Assembly (NCBI GenBank): GCA_902651635.1
Contig: CACRSC010000055.1
Location: 1-64,000, forward strand
Source of the DNA: Mastigamoeba balamuthi
Lineage: Eukaryota > Evosea > Mastigamoebida > Mastigamoebidae
Length of the DNA: 64,000 nt
Direction: 5' to 3'
The notes below the pieces were generated by a model. The model was not told where the DNA came from, did not search any database, and saw only the letters and a program-made list of their open reading frames with translations. Positions 23,290 through 33,800 of this stretch are shown here, one piece after another. The translations under genes and the position numbers were made by a program. The first letter of the stretch is position 1. Every line of letters starts with the position of its first letter.

Positions 23290-24596
23290 ATGAAGAGCTT
23301 CACGATTGTTCTCGCCATCTCCTCCGCGTGCGCCGCGTTCGACCTCGCGTTCGTGGGCAACGTCTCCGGCGTCTCCGCCAACGTCGACCTGCAGTTCCGT
23401 GCTGCTGGTCTCCTCCAGCTGGACGTCCCGCTGGTCCACCACGGCGCCGTCACCCACTCGCTCGACGCCCGCATCGCCGCGGACGTCCTCAACAACAGGG
23501 ACATCGCCAAGGTCGGCGCTGAGGTTCAGGGCCTCTGGGGCTGTGCGCCTGCCCTCAACTATTTTTGCTGCGGTAACTCAGATGTGGATTGCTGACTCCT
23601 GGCAGATGGCGGTGTCACGGTGGGGTCCGCGCCATCGGCATGGCTCGGCGTCTTCAACGCCAACGCAAGGGTCGGAGTGTGCGCACACTCTTCTCGTCCA
23701 CTGTGTTGAGTTCTTAGCTGACTAGAACTATCTATGCGCAGAGGGCTGAGGGACATCGCCAGTGTCGACGTTCACGGCGCCCTGGGCTTCATGGGACTCA
23801 CGTACACCTCCCTCGTCGAGCGCGACCAGAGCGGCAACATTGTCAGCAGGCAGAGCCTCGCCTTTGGCGGCGCCCGCTCTGCCCTGACGTGGGTCAGCGA
23901 CGACCACGGGACCTCGCGTAGGGCCCCTGGCACGTCGTTCTACCGCCTCGTCGGCACCAGGTCGCCCCTGACCGTCACCATCACGTTCGTCGTCTCCTCG
24001 GTCTCTGGTGTCCTCGACTACGGCAAGGTGCGCCGGGCCTTCGGCCATATGTACGAGGGACCACTCGAACTGACTCCGAGGCTGCGCAGACGACTGTGGT
24101 GCCCAAGGTCCTCGAGTCGGTCATCGAGATCAACAACTACCCGTACCAGGACCACAGGAATACCCTCGAGGTCCACATGGTCGCCGGCTCCTCTGGCCTC
24201 TCGGTTGGCGCGCACGCGGCCGTCACCACGTCGGGCGTCAAGGTCTTCGCCGGAGTCAAGGGCACCGCCATCGTCAACGGCAACGAGGCCAATGCTGAGG
24301 TCTCTGCCTGGGCCAATGCAGACGCCATGGCACTCAACAACACAGCTTTGGCGAACCTCATCGCGGGGGCCACTGGAGTGGTGTCTGTCAACGACATCAA
24401 GTGCGCCGAGGTGACCGTCAAGTTCGAGGCGGGGGCGCAGGTGATCGTGTACGACCCCGCACTGGGCACCGGCACCAGCCCCTACGAGCTTCCGACAGAC
24501 GGGTCTATGTATCCGATGGACAGTGACCCAGCTGCGCCCAATGCCATCCCAATGGCCCTGGTGCTGTTGGCTCTTGTGTTCCTTGTGGCACTGTGA
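23290..24596 (+). CDS. secreted, probably GPI-anchored surface protein, paralogue 1
   Basis: Four exons, 23290-23542, 23606-23678, 23742-24027 and 24090-24596, give 372 aa with phases 1, 2 and 0. A signal peptide (MKSFTIVLAISSACAAF) is followed by FDLAFVGNVSGVSANVDLQF, an all-beta-looking ectodomain rich in Val/Thr/Ser, and a C-terminal hydrophobic segment with no basic tail (PMALVLLALVFLVAL), which together suggest GPI attachment. I recognise no known family. Two further copies with the same intron positions and phases lie downstream. This copy has the most divergent last exon and a longer pre-anchor linker (TDGSMYPMDSDPAAPN). Confidence 0.75.
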
Positions 24597-25397
24597 GATG
24601 TTTGTTTTTGCCCATCCAGGCTCTATAGTGAACGACTCGGTGAAATGGGCACTCCACCCAACCACAAACCTCATCAACCAACAACCGAGTTTCTGAGCTC
24701 GCAGAGAACAAGTTTCTGGCAAGCTTCATTGTCCCTCAAACGAGTGTTGCTTACTGTCGTATCTATCGGCCATTATCTCGTCATCCTCAGTCAATTCAAT
24801 CAACAGCAGGTGTTGTGCACGCCGTTCGTCAGGCGGACATTGGTGCATCGGAGGAGTGACTCAGTGGAGCTGCTCTTGTTTGCAGGAGCATAGCACTGTG
24901 TGTTGGAAGTGCTTCTTCCCGACAGGAAAAAACCCATTTGCTGCCTCTCCGTGGTTGCTGGTGGAGCAAAGGCCAGCGTGGCCCAAGTGCAGGAAGCTCA
25001 TTTGGGGAACCGTCCACACCGCGGTCACGGCTTCCTTGGTTGACGTTTTCCCACGAGGACAAATCGGAGGTGAGGAACTGTGCGGGCTGGAGATCTCCGG
25101 GAAAAGTCTGCCAAATGCGCAAATCAGCTGCCTCTCGCAGGCTCAGGACCTTTGAGCTTCCTGCCCACATCCCAGATGTCTTGGACAGATAAATACAGAC
25201 CTGATCGTATTTCCTACAGGTAATTTCGCGCGCCGGTTGTGCAACAGTGAATCACGCGTATCAGTTCTAAAACCAGTCTTATCTGGTACACCGAATCACA
25301 GACTGTAAAAACACACAACCACACTGATCGCCACTCCGAGAACCATTGCGCGTCCTCACAACACACAGCGTCGATCATCCGGAGGAGAGCACCGATC
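24597..25397. other. intergenic between surface-protein paralogues 1 and 2
   Basis: No coding signal seen. Contains the promoter of paralogue 2. Confidence 0.45.
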
Positions 25398-26691
25398 ATG
25401 AAAAACGCTGCGATTGCCTCCCTGCTGTCCATTGCCTGTGCCTGCGCTGCCTTCGACCTCGAGTTCGTCGGAAACGTCTCCGGCGTCGAGGCAGACTCCA
25501 ACCTACAGTTCCGCACGGCGGGCCTCTTCGCCTTCAACGGCCCCATGCAGGTCTTCTGCGGCGCCATTGCCTACTCGCTCGACACACGCGTCGCGGACAG
25601 GGTGCTGGCCAACCAGAACGTCGCCAACATCGCAGCCGACGCCCAGGGAATCTGGGCCTGTGCGCCTTCCCCCCTGCGCCTTCCACCTCCCGCAGCCACT
25701 CTTTAACTGCGTCGTTTACAGACGGGGGCGTCAGCGCGGACACACTGCCCTCTGCGTGGTTCGGTGTCTTCAACGCCAGCGCGACTGTCGGAGTGTGCGT
25801 TTCTTCTGTTGTGTTGGCGGCATCTGTGCTGCTGTCTCCACTCGGAGCGCACTCACTTTGAACGGCGCTGTGCTGCAGGGGACTGAACGCCCTCGCCGAC
25901 GTCAACGTGCACGGGGCGCTCGGGTTCATGGGGATGGTCTTCACCTCGCTGGTCGAGCGCGACCAGGGCGGCGCTGTCGTTCACACGCAGAGCCTCATCG
26001 ACAGCGCCCTCAAGGGCGGCCTCTGGTGGACACAGACAGGCTACGGCCCCTCCGAGAAAGCCCCTGGGGCCCACTACTACCGCATCACGGGCAACAGGCT
26101 GCCTCTTACCGTCAGCATCACGTTCATCATCTCCTCGGTCTCTGGCGTCGTCGACTACGGCATGGTGCGTGTCACTCCTTGGTGTGCGATGACTCACAAC
26201 GCACATTACAGACGACTGTGGTGCCCAAAGTGCTCGAGACTGTCATCGAAATCGAGGACTACCCGTACAAGAACCCCAAGAACACCCTCGAGGTCCACAT
26301 GGTCGCCGGCTCTGCTGGCCTCCAGGTCGGCGCGCACGCGGCCGTCACCACGTCGGGCGTCAAGGTCTTCGCCGACGTCAAGGGCACCGCCATCGTCAAC
26401 GGCAACGAGGCCAACGCCGAGGTCTCTGCCTGGGCCAACGTCGACGCCAAGGTCCTCGAGAACTCGGTCCTGGCGAACCTCATCGCGGGGGCCACCGGGG
26501 TGGTGTCTGTCAACAACATCAAGTGCGCAGAGGTGGCCGTCAAGTTTGAGGCCGGCGCGCAGGCGATCGTGTACGACCCCGCCCTGGGCACCGGCACCAG
26601 CCCCTACGAGCTAGCCACAAACGGGCAGGCGTCGAGTGCCATTCCTGCAGCCGCACTTACAGCACTCGGAATGCTATTGCTGTTCCTGTGA
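25398..26691 (+). CDS. secreted, probably GPI-anchored surface protein, paralogue 2
   Basis: Four exons, 25398-25659, 25722-25794, 25879-26164 and 26212-26691, give 366 aa. Exons 1 and 2 have the same lengths as in paralogue 3 (262 and 73 nt). Signal peptide MKNAAIASLLSIACACAAF; ectodomain FDLEFVGNVSGVEADSNLQF; conserved core HGALGFMGMVFTSLVERDQ and TTVVPKVLETVIEIEDYPY; C-terminal hydrophobic anchor signal (AALTALGMLLLFL). A block of about 334 nt in exon 4 is identical to paralogue 3, pointing to recent conversion. Function unknown. Confidence 0.75.
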
Positions 26692-29359
26692 CAATGAAGA
26701 ACCCAGGCACACGAACAGAGCCAACAATTCGGGTTTCCCTTGTCGCATAGGTCTGGCAAGTTATCCACTGTGCAGGTACAATAGACATTTTGCTCAGGCA
26801 TCTCACACGGATGCGAGCCACGACCCAGGACAGACGATAGACCTGCTGTAATCCGGATGAGAGGCTTTCCCGCCACGGTCGTATGGGTCTACCTCTGACC
26901 AGTCGAGCTCTGGATCGGAGGAGTCATAGTCCGGAGAACAGCTCTGACTGTTTGGCGCGGGGATGAGAACACAGAGATCCGGGGTGGTGAAGTGACACTC
27001 GGGCGGGTAGAACGTGCTGGTGTCAGACTTGGACTTTTCACAGAAGAGGGGCAGCACGCCGCTGAGCTCAGGCTTTACACTCACATGTAGTGCATATGGA
27101 ACCGGTGACGCACTGCTACAAGGCGGTGAAGCACGGCTGGCTGAGTACAAAATCGTCACGGCGACAAGAGTTTAAAGAAGCAGAAAAAAAACCCCCCGCG
27201 TGTGCGCGAAAGACATCCGCAGCGGACAGAGAGAATATGAGGAGGCACAGGGGAGGGCAGTACATAACAGTGCTCTGTTGCAGTACGCTCTTTCGGGTCC
27301 ATGCGTGGCTTATTTCTCGGTGAAAGAGAGAAAGGCAACGCACACGAGAAGACTCGTTCTGATTACTGTGATTATGGATGGACACAGAGAAGTACCATCA
27401 TTCCTGTTTGTGCAACCATTGACGAACCTCGCAGTGTATGAAAGCATGAAAGCCAATATGTGAGCCTCGCCAGTCCTTGTTTGAGCTCCGAGCCTGCGAT
27501 GCAAGTTCCCTCCCTTTCCTGGCTTCAATTCTATTCGTGTCGGCATAATTCTCTACAGCGTAACGCACGCCCGAGCACACGTCGGCGATCGCACTACATT
27601 AGTCACCTGAGGAGCAACTGTAACTATACAACGCGAGCTCCGGTGCCAAGAAGCAGTGCCACGCATTGCCTATGCGCCCTTCTCTGTTCCCGCGGGCTGC
27701 GAGGAGACCTGCGAGGGGAGCTCCAGACGCCATCGTCACGGCCCCCGACGCACTGCAGGCTCCCGCTCTGAGTTGCTCGAGCCACGCCCTGCGACAGCAC
27801 AGCCGTAGGCGGGCGTGTCAGCCTCGTCGACCTGTTCGGCGACGTCCGCGAGACTTGCCAGGGCGCTACTGCGCCAAGAGCACCACCTTTCCTCCCCTTC
27901 GCCGCACGGTCCTCCGTGAGGGCTTCGCTGCTCGACCGATGAGCGCAGAACGGGGCCTTCAAGGCCCTCGGGGGCGGTCACTCTACCCCGCAAGTCAGAG
28001 CAGATTCGTGCGTAGGGGAGGGACCTTTGCCAGAACGTAGGCGGCGGCGAAGTGTGTCGGCCACGGAGACTGCGCGACAGAGGACAGAGCGGGCAGGCGT
28101 CTCCTCGGAGGCCACGAGAGCAGAGCAGCACGTCTCTGGTGTCGCACCGGAGCGGACAGCGCCTTGAAGTGGTGCGCAGTGCCCCGAGGGCCAGCGCTCG
28201 TCGCAGGCGAGACCGGGCAGGGAGCGGTTTCCGCACACCTCGCCCGCGGGAGCGCAGGTGTGCGCTGTGTCCCATGGCCCCGGCAGAGGCCCTGACCACA
28301 TCGAGAGAGCAGCGAGAACAGCGAGAACAGCGAGAGCAGTGAGAAGAGAGAGCACCGCCCACCAGAATGGGCGACGAGTACAACAGCGGGCAGAGAGATG
28401 TGGCCCCGCTGGAGCCACCCAGAAGCCGATCGCCATTCTGGGGTGCGGGCAGGGCAACCGCGTTCTCTCTGGCCCACGTGGGAGAGCGCAGCCGCACGCT
28501 CTCCGGATGCGTCCGTTGCGTTGCGGGGAAAATGTGAACCCCTTGGCACCGCGGGGGAACCACCGCGGTGGGTACACGTCCTCCGCACGAGGCGCGTGGC
28601 GGGGGCGGCGGTACGTGCGGTGAGGGGGCGTGAGGTGCAAAGATCCCGCAACGGTGAGTGCACCAGGCGGTCCGGTCCCGCGACCCTGGAGCGCAGCTCA
28701 GCCAAAAAAACCCCAGTGCCCATCGGGAAAACCATCACAGTCGGAAAACCACGCGCTGTGCACCTGTGCACCACAGGACACGGCACGGGACGGGGCCCTC
28801 CTACCCCCCCTCTGCTGGGCTGCGGTGGCGCCGGGCGGTGGGCGCGGTGGAGGACGGGGACCGGTGCGGAATGATCGGTGGCAATTTTTGACAATCGCCA
28901 AAGGCAGGCAAAGCGCAGTGGACTTACCCCAGAGCGGCGCAACTGAGCGTTTGTTCCGTGGGCCTCGTGCTGGGCCGTGGACGGTCTGTGCCGCGCCGGC
29001 GCGTGGCACGGCGGCAGGGGACACACTGGCGTGGCTGGAGGCCGGGGCAGAGACGGTGGAGACGGCGCGGCGCGGCGGAGAGGCGGCGCCGGTGGGCGGG
29101 GCTGGTGCGGGGTGCGGGGTGCGGAGTGTGTATCTGAGGAATTCCTCAGGATTTCCGTCTCGCATATGCGCTGCTCCCCAACCGCCTTGCGGTGGCGTCA
29201 ATGAGTCACCAACCCCCCTGCGCGCCCCATCACTTCGGGTATCTGCGCCCCAACAGACCCATTTTCTTATTCTCTTCACAACAACAACCACATCCACAAC
29301 AGCAGTCGCTGCAGTCGCAACTGCTCATAAGACACCCAGCGCGTCTTCCACAAACGACA
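26692..29359. other. long intergenic region, no supported gene
   Basis: About 2.7 kb between paralogues 2 and 3. The left third has mixed composition. The part from 27.6 to 29.1 kb is very GC-rich, with overlapping open frames on both strands that look like composition artefacts. A short tandem run of GAGAACAGC-type units lies at about 28306-28342. Some segments near 27.68 kb and 28.10 kb look like weak inverted copies of each other. Confidence 0.4.
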
Positions 29360-30663
29360 ATGAGGAACACAGCGGTTATCGTCCTCCTCGCCATCGCGTC
29401 CGCGTGCGCAGCGTTCGACCTCTCGTTCGTCGGCAACATCTCGGGCGTCTCTGCAGACGTCGACCTGCAGTTCCGCTCGGCGGGCCTCGTCGTCTTCAAC
29501 CTGCCCGCAGTCCACCACGGCGCCATCGCCTACTCGCTCGACGCCAGCGTCGCCGCCGCCGTCCTCGACCCCAACCGCGACATCGCCAAGGTCTCGGCCG
29601 ACGTCCAGGGCATCTGGGCCTGTGCGCCTTGCTTTTTCCCACCTCAGTTCCCTTTGACTTCGTTTTCAATAATGTTAAAACTGAACTCGGGTTGGGGTTT
29701 CTCGCAGACGGCGGTGCCACTGTCCTGACTCCCCCCGCTGCGTGGTTCGGCATCTTCAACGCCAGCGCCAGGGTCGGAGTGTACGCCAAGCGCCCTCTTG
29801 GCCAGCGAGCGCTGACAACGCTTCTGCAGGGGGCTGTCGGCCATCGGCGACGTCAACGTCCACGGCGCGCTGGGCTTCATGGGCCTCACGTACACCTCGC
29901 TCGTCGAGCGCAACCAGAGCGGCGCCATCGTCAGCAGGCAGAGCCTCGTCGACAACGCCATCAGCGGCATGTCGTGGACCGACAACGGCTACGGCCCCGC
30001 CAAGAACGCCCAGGGCGCCTACTACTACCGCCTCGTCGGCACCAAGAAGTCCCTGACCGTCTCCATCACGTTCATCATCTCCTCGGTCTCTGGCGTTCTC
30101 GACTACGGCAAGGTGCGCCCCTCCTGAGTCCCGCTGCCATCCTGTGGTGCGGGCTGCTCGTGCTGACTCTGACTCGGCTTGCTGTGCAGACGACTGTGGT
30201 GCCCAAGGTGCTCGAGTCGGTCATCGAGATCAACAACTACCCGTACCAGGACTCCAAGAACACCCTCGAGGTCCACATGGTCGCCGGCTCTGCTGGCCTC
30301 CAGGTCGGCGCGCACGCGGCCGTCACCACGTCGGGCGTCAAGGTCTTCGCCGACGTCAAGGGCACCGCCATCGTCAACGGCAACGAGGCCAACGCCGAGG
30401 TCTCTGCCTGGGCCAACGTCGACGCCAAGGTCCTCGAGAACTCGGTCCTGGCGAACCTCATCGCGGGGGCCACCGGGGTGGTGTCTGTCAACAACATCAA
30501 GTGCGCAGAGGTGGCCGTCAAGTTTGAGGCCGGCGCGCAGGCGATCGTGTACGACCCCGCCCTGGGCACCGGCACCAGCCCCTACGAGCTGTCCCCCGCC
30601 TCGGCCGCCGCCCCCGCCGCCCTCGTGGCGTTCGCCGCGCTCCTGATGGCCCTCTTCCATTAA
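29360..30663 (+). CDS. secreted, probably GPI-anchored surface protein, paralogue 3
   Basis: Four exons, 29360-29621, 29708-29780, 29830-30112 and 30190-30663, give 363 aa. Signal peptide MRNTAVIVLLAIASACAAF, ectodomain FDLSFVGNISGVSADVDLQF, conserved core HGALGFMGLTYTSLVERNQ, and an Ala-rich C-terminal anchor signal (AALVAFAALLMALFH). Intron 1 always begins GTGCGCC after the codon for Trp-x and is followed by an acceptor splitting Y-GG. Exon 4 shares a long identical tract with paralogue 2. Function unknown. Confidence 0.75.
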
Positions 30664-30893
30664 GTTGAGCAGTCGGGTGGAACACTCACAGGGCCTGTGC
30701 TCTGTGCGCTCCCCCTCTGCACCTGACGACACGGGAAGACCAACAAGAAAACAACTGAAAACCCGTGCAGTACCCAACCGCGTCCTCCTGGCCCTTTGGC
30801 AGCTCGGTCTCTCTCTGCTTTGGGATGCAGCTTGCTATCTGATCTTGTTGTGTGTCTTGTCTTCTTGCTTTGTGGACATAGTTGGGGGGGGTT

Positions 30894-33800
30894 TCACTTG
30901 CGCTGGCGCTGGGTCATCAGCTTCTGGTCGAGCTTGGACGAGCGCTCCGACGTGAACGACGCCCACTCGTCGTCGTCGTCGTCCGCGGCCGTGGGCAGCA
31001 GGCCGCCCTTGGCCATCGACCCCTGCTGCTCGTCGTCCCAGCCCCACCCGCCCGCCTCCTGCGCGGGCTTAGGCGGCGACTTGGCCGACGCCGGTATCGA
31101 CGTCGCCAAGTTGTCCAGCGACCACGGCGACGCCGACGACCCGGCCAGCAGCGACGACGACGTGGACGAGGTGGCCGTGGGCGGCCTGCCGGCCGCCTTG
31201 GGAGGCGCAGCGATGCTCGGCGCGCTCACGACCGTCAGCGGCTTGGGCGCGAGACTGCTGCTCGCTGCTGGCGGCTTGGCGCCGAGGCCCGCAGCCAGCG
31301 GTGCCGGCGGCTTGGAGGCGAGCGGCGCCGCCGCCCGCATCGGGGGAATCAGAGAGGGGGCTGCGGACGGCTGCTGCTGCTGCTGCGCGTGCTCGGGGAG
31401 GCTCGTGGGCTCGAACGGGTCGTCCCACCCCTCGCCCCATCCCGACGACGTCGGCGACTGCGCCGGCGGCGTTGGCGTCAGCGCCGCCGCCGTGGGCGCC
31501 AGCACCTGAGGCTGCAGGACCTGCGGCTGCAGCACCATGGGCTTCGGCGGCTGTGACGACCCCAGCGCCAGCGGCCTCGACGACGACTGCGACGTCTGCG
31601 ACGGCTGCGGCGGCTGCGGCGCCGACCTCCCCGACGCGGGCGACGGCGACGCCGACGACGCCGACGCCGAGGCGGCGGCTGTGGCCGAGTCGGGCTTCTT
31701 GTCGTCGCCGACGAGCTTGCGGGAGATGTTCTGGAGGACGGACCAGCCCTGCTCCATGGCGCTGCCGGCGACGGCCATCGCCTTGGCGGCCCCGCTGTTC
31801 TGGTCGGCCTGCGGCTGCCCCGAGGGCGACACGTCGTCGGCGTGCCCGCTCTGCCACTTGTCGACGGCGTCGAGCGAGGCGCGCACGCAGCGCAGGGCCT
31901 CCTCGCGGACGGTCTTCTCGGGGTCGATCATGCAGGGGCTGACGGCGGGGATGACGCTCTTGGCCAGCGCCTCTGGCGTGTAGTACTGCAGCGTCACGCT
32001 GAACGCCACCACCGCGGCAGTCCTCGCCGGCGGGAACGTGTCCTGCAGCGCCCGCGAGAACGCCGGCAGCAGCACCTTGGACCGAGTCTGCGGGGCCGAG
32101 TGTGTGAGCGAGCACAGCACAGCACAGCCCACAGCCAGTGGCGCGGGGGACGGGACGGAGTGGGGCTTACGGCCTCGGTGAACCAGGGAGCCAGCTTGCC
32201 GATGCAGACGGTCGTGTTGGTGCGGATGCAAGGCTCGGGATCGATCTGCAGCTTCGCAAAGTGCTTCAGCACCTGCGTGTTGATGTTCCGCTCGCCCAGC
32301 TGCGGTTGTCGCGTAGCACACGCAGAAAACCGTAAGAGACGGAAGCGAACTGGTTTGTCCGCGGGCGTGGTCCCAGACAGCGCGATGAGCACACTGCCGC
32401 CGTTAATCGCAACTGCTCAGCTGCACCGCCTCTCGTCTCAATACCCGCAGAGAAGGCGAGGGCCGTTCGCCAAGGGGGGTGAGGTCGTCTGCGTGTTAGC
32501 GTCGCTCACTCAGTCGTACAGTGCCCTCCCGCAGTCTCTACCCCCACAAGGGCGCCTACTTCTCCTGTGAGCTGCTGCTCCCGCTGCTGCTGCTGCCGCT
32601 GGGGCTCGCGTGCTGGTGGGGCTGCTGCTGCTGCTGCTGCTGGCCCAGAGGCACCACCCCCTGCGGCGTGAAGAGCACCGAGTTGGGGAGCGACGGTGGA
32701 GCGATGCCGAAGCAGTCGCGCAGCCACGGCAGCGGCGTGTTGGTCGCCTCGGGGCCGCCCGTGATGAACACGAGCCTCAGCCCGCGCGCGACGACCTGCG
32801 GCCTGCGGGCGGCCTCTGCGAGCCGCTCGGCAAAGGCGCCCAGCATGCGGACGCTGCGGGGCAGCGCCTCGACGAGCTCGACAACGTCGTCGACGCTCAT
32901 CTGCGCGTCGTCGCCGAGGTTGAAGCACAGCGACCGCGGCGACCGCAGCGCGCGGCCCACGGAGCGCACGACGGCTAGCGGGCAGGCCGACGCGCTGAAG
33001 ACGTGCAGGTGCTCGAGCAGTGGCAGCGCCACCGCCAGCGCCAGCGCCCCCGAGGCCGTCAGCGCCGTGTGCAGCGCGCTCAGGCAGCGCAGCCCCGGGC
33101 AGCGCCCCAGCGACGCCGCGGCCTCATCGCTGACGCGCACGCGCTCGACGCTGACGCAGGCCAGCGAGGGCGGCAGCGGGCACTCGAGGAACGCGTCGCT
33201 CAGGCGCGCGGGGGCCAAGCGGGCGTTGCCCCCGACCTGCAGGCTCTCCAGGCGCGAGCAGCCCGCCAGCACGGCGCGCAGGCCCGCGTCCGTGAGCGTC
33301 TCCGAGGCGGCCGCGAGGCCCCTGCGCGCGCTGCAGGCGTTGAAGAGGCTCAGGTGCCGCAGCTCGCAGCAGTTCTGCGCGATCTTCGCAAGAGACGCGT
33401 CGCCGACGGCGGCGCCGGTGAGGGTGAGCGAGGCGAGCTGCGGCAGGCGGCTCGAGCAGAGCGGGCTGAGCGAGGCGTGGTCGGTGAAGCAGACGTCGAG
33501 TCTGCGCAGCGACCGGGAGATGCGTCCGGGGAGACGGCGAGACGGCACACTGTCGGGGCCGACGCAGGCGAGCTCGTCGACGCGGGAGAAGCGGGGCAGC
33601 GAGAGCTTCTGGGGCAGCAGGGAGCTGCTGCGCACAACGGCGCGGCGCCACTGGTCGCAGGCGTCGACGAGCACGCGCAGCCTCCTGCACACCAGGGCGA
33701 CTGGCGGGAGAAGATCCAGGTATCTCGGCGTCAGAAAAGATATATCTAGTACGTCACAATTCCTAGAATTCTCCTGTGCCGGCATCGATGGAGAAACAGG

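Noticed and set aside
27736-28563. 275-aa minus-strand frame and overlapping frames at 27.6-29.0 kb
   Set aside because: Arg/Ser/Cys-rich composition, open frames on both strands, no splice logic, no domain.
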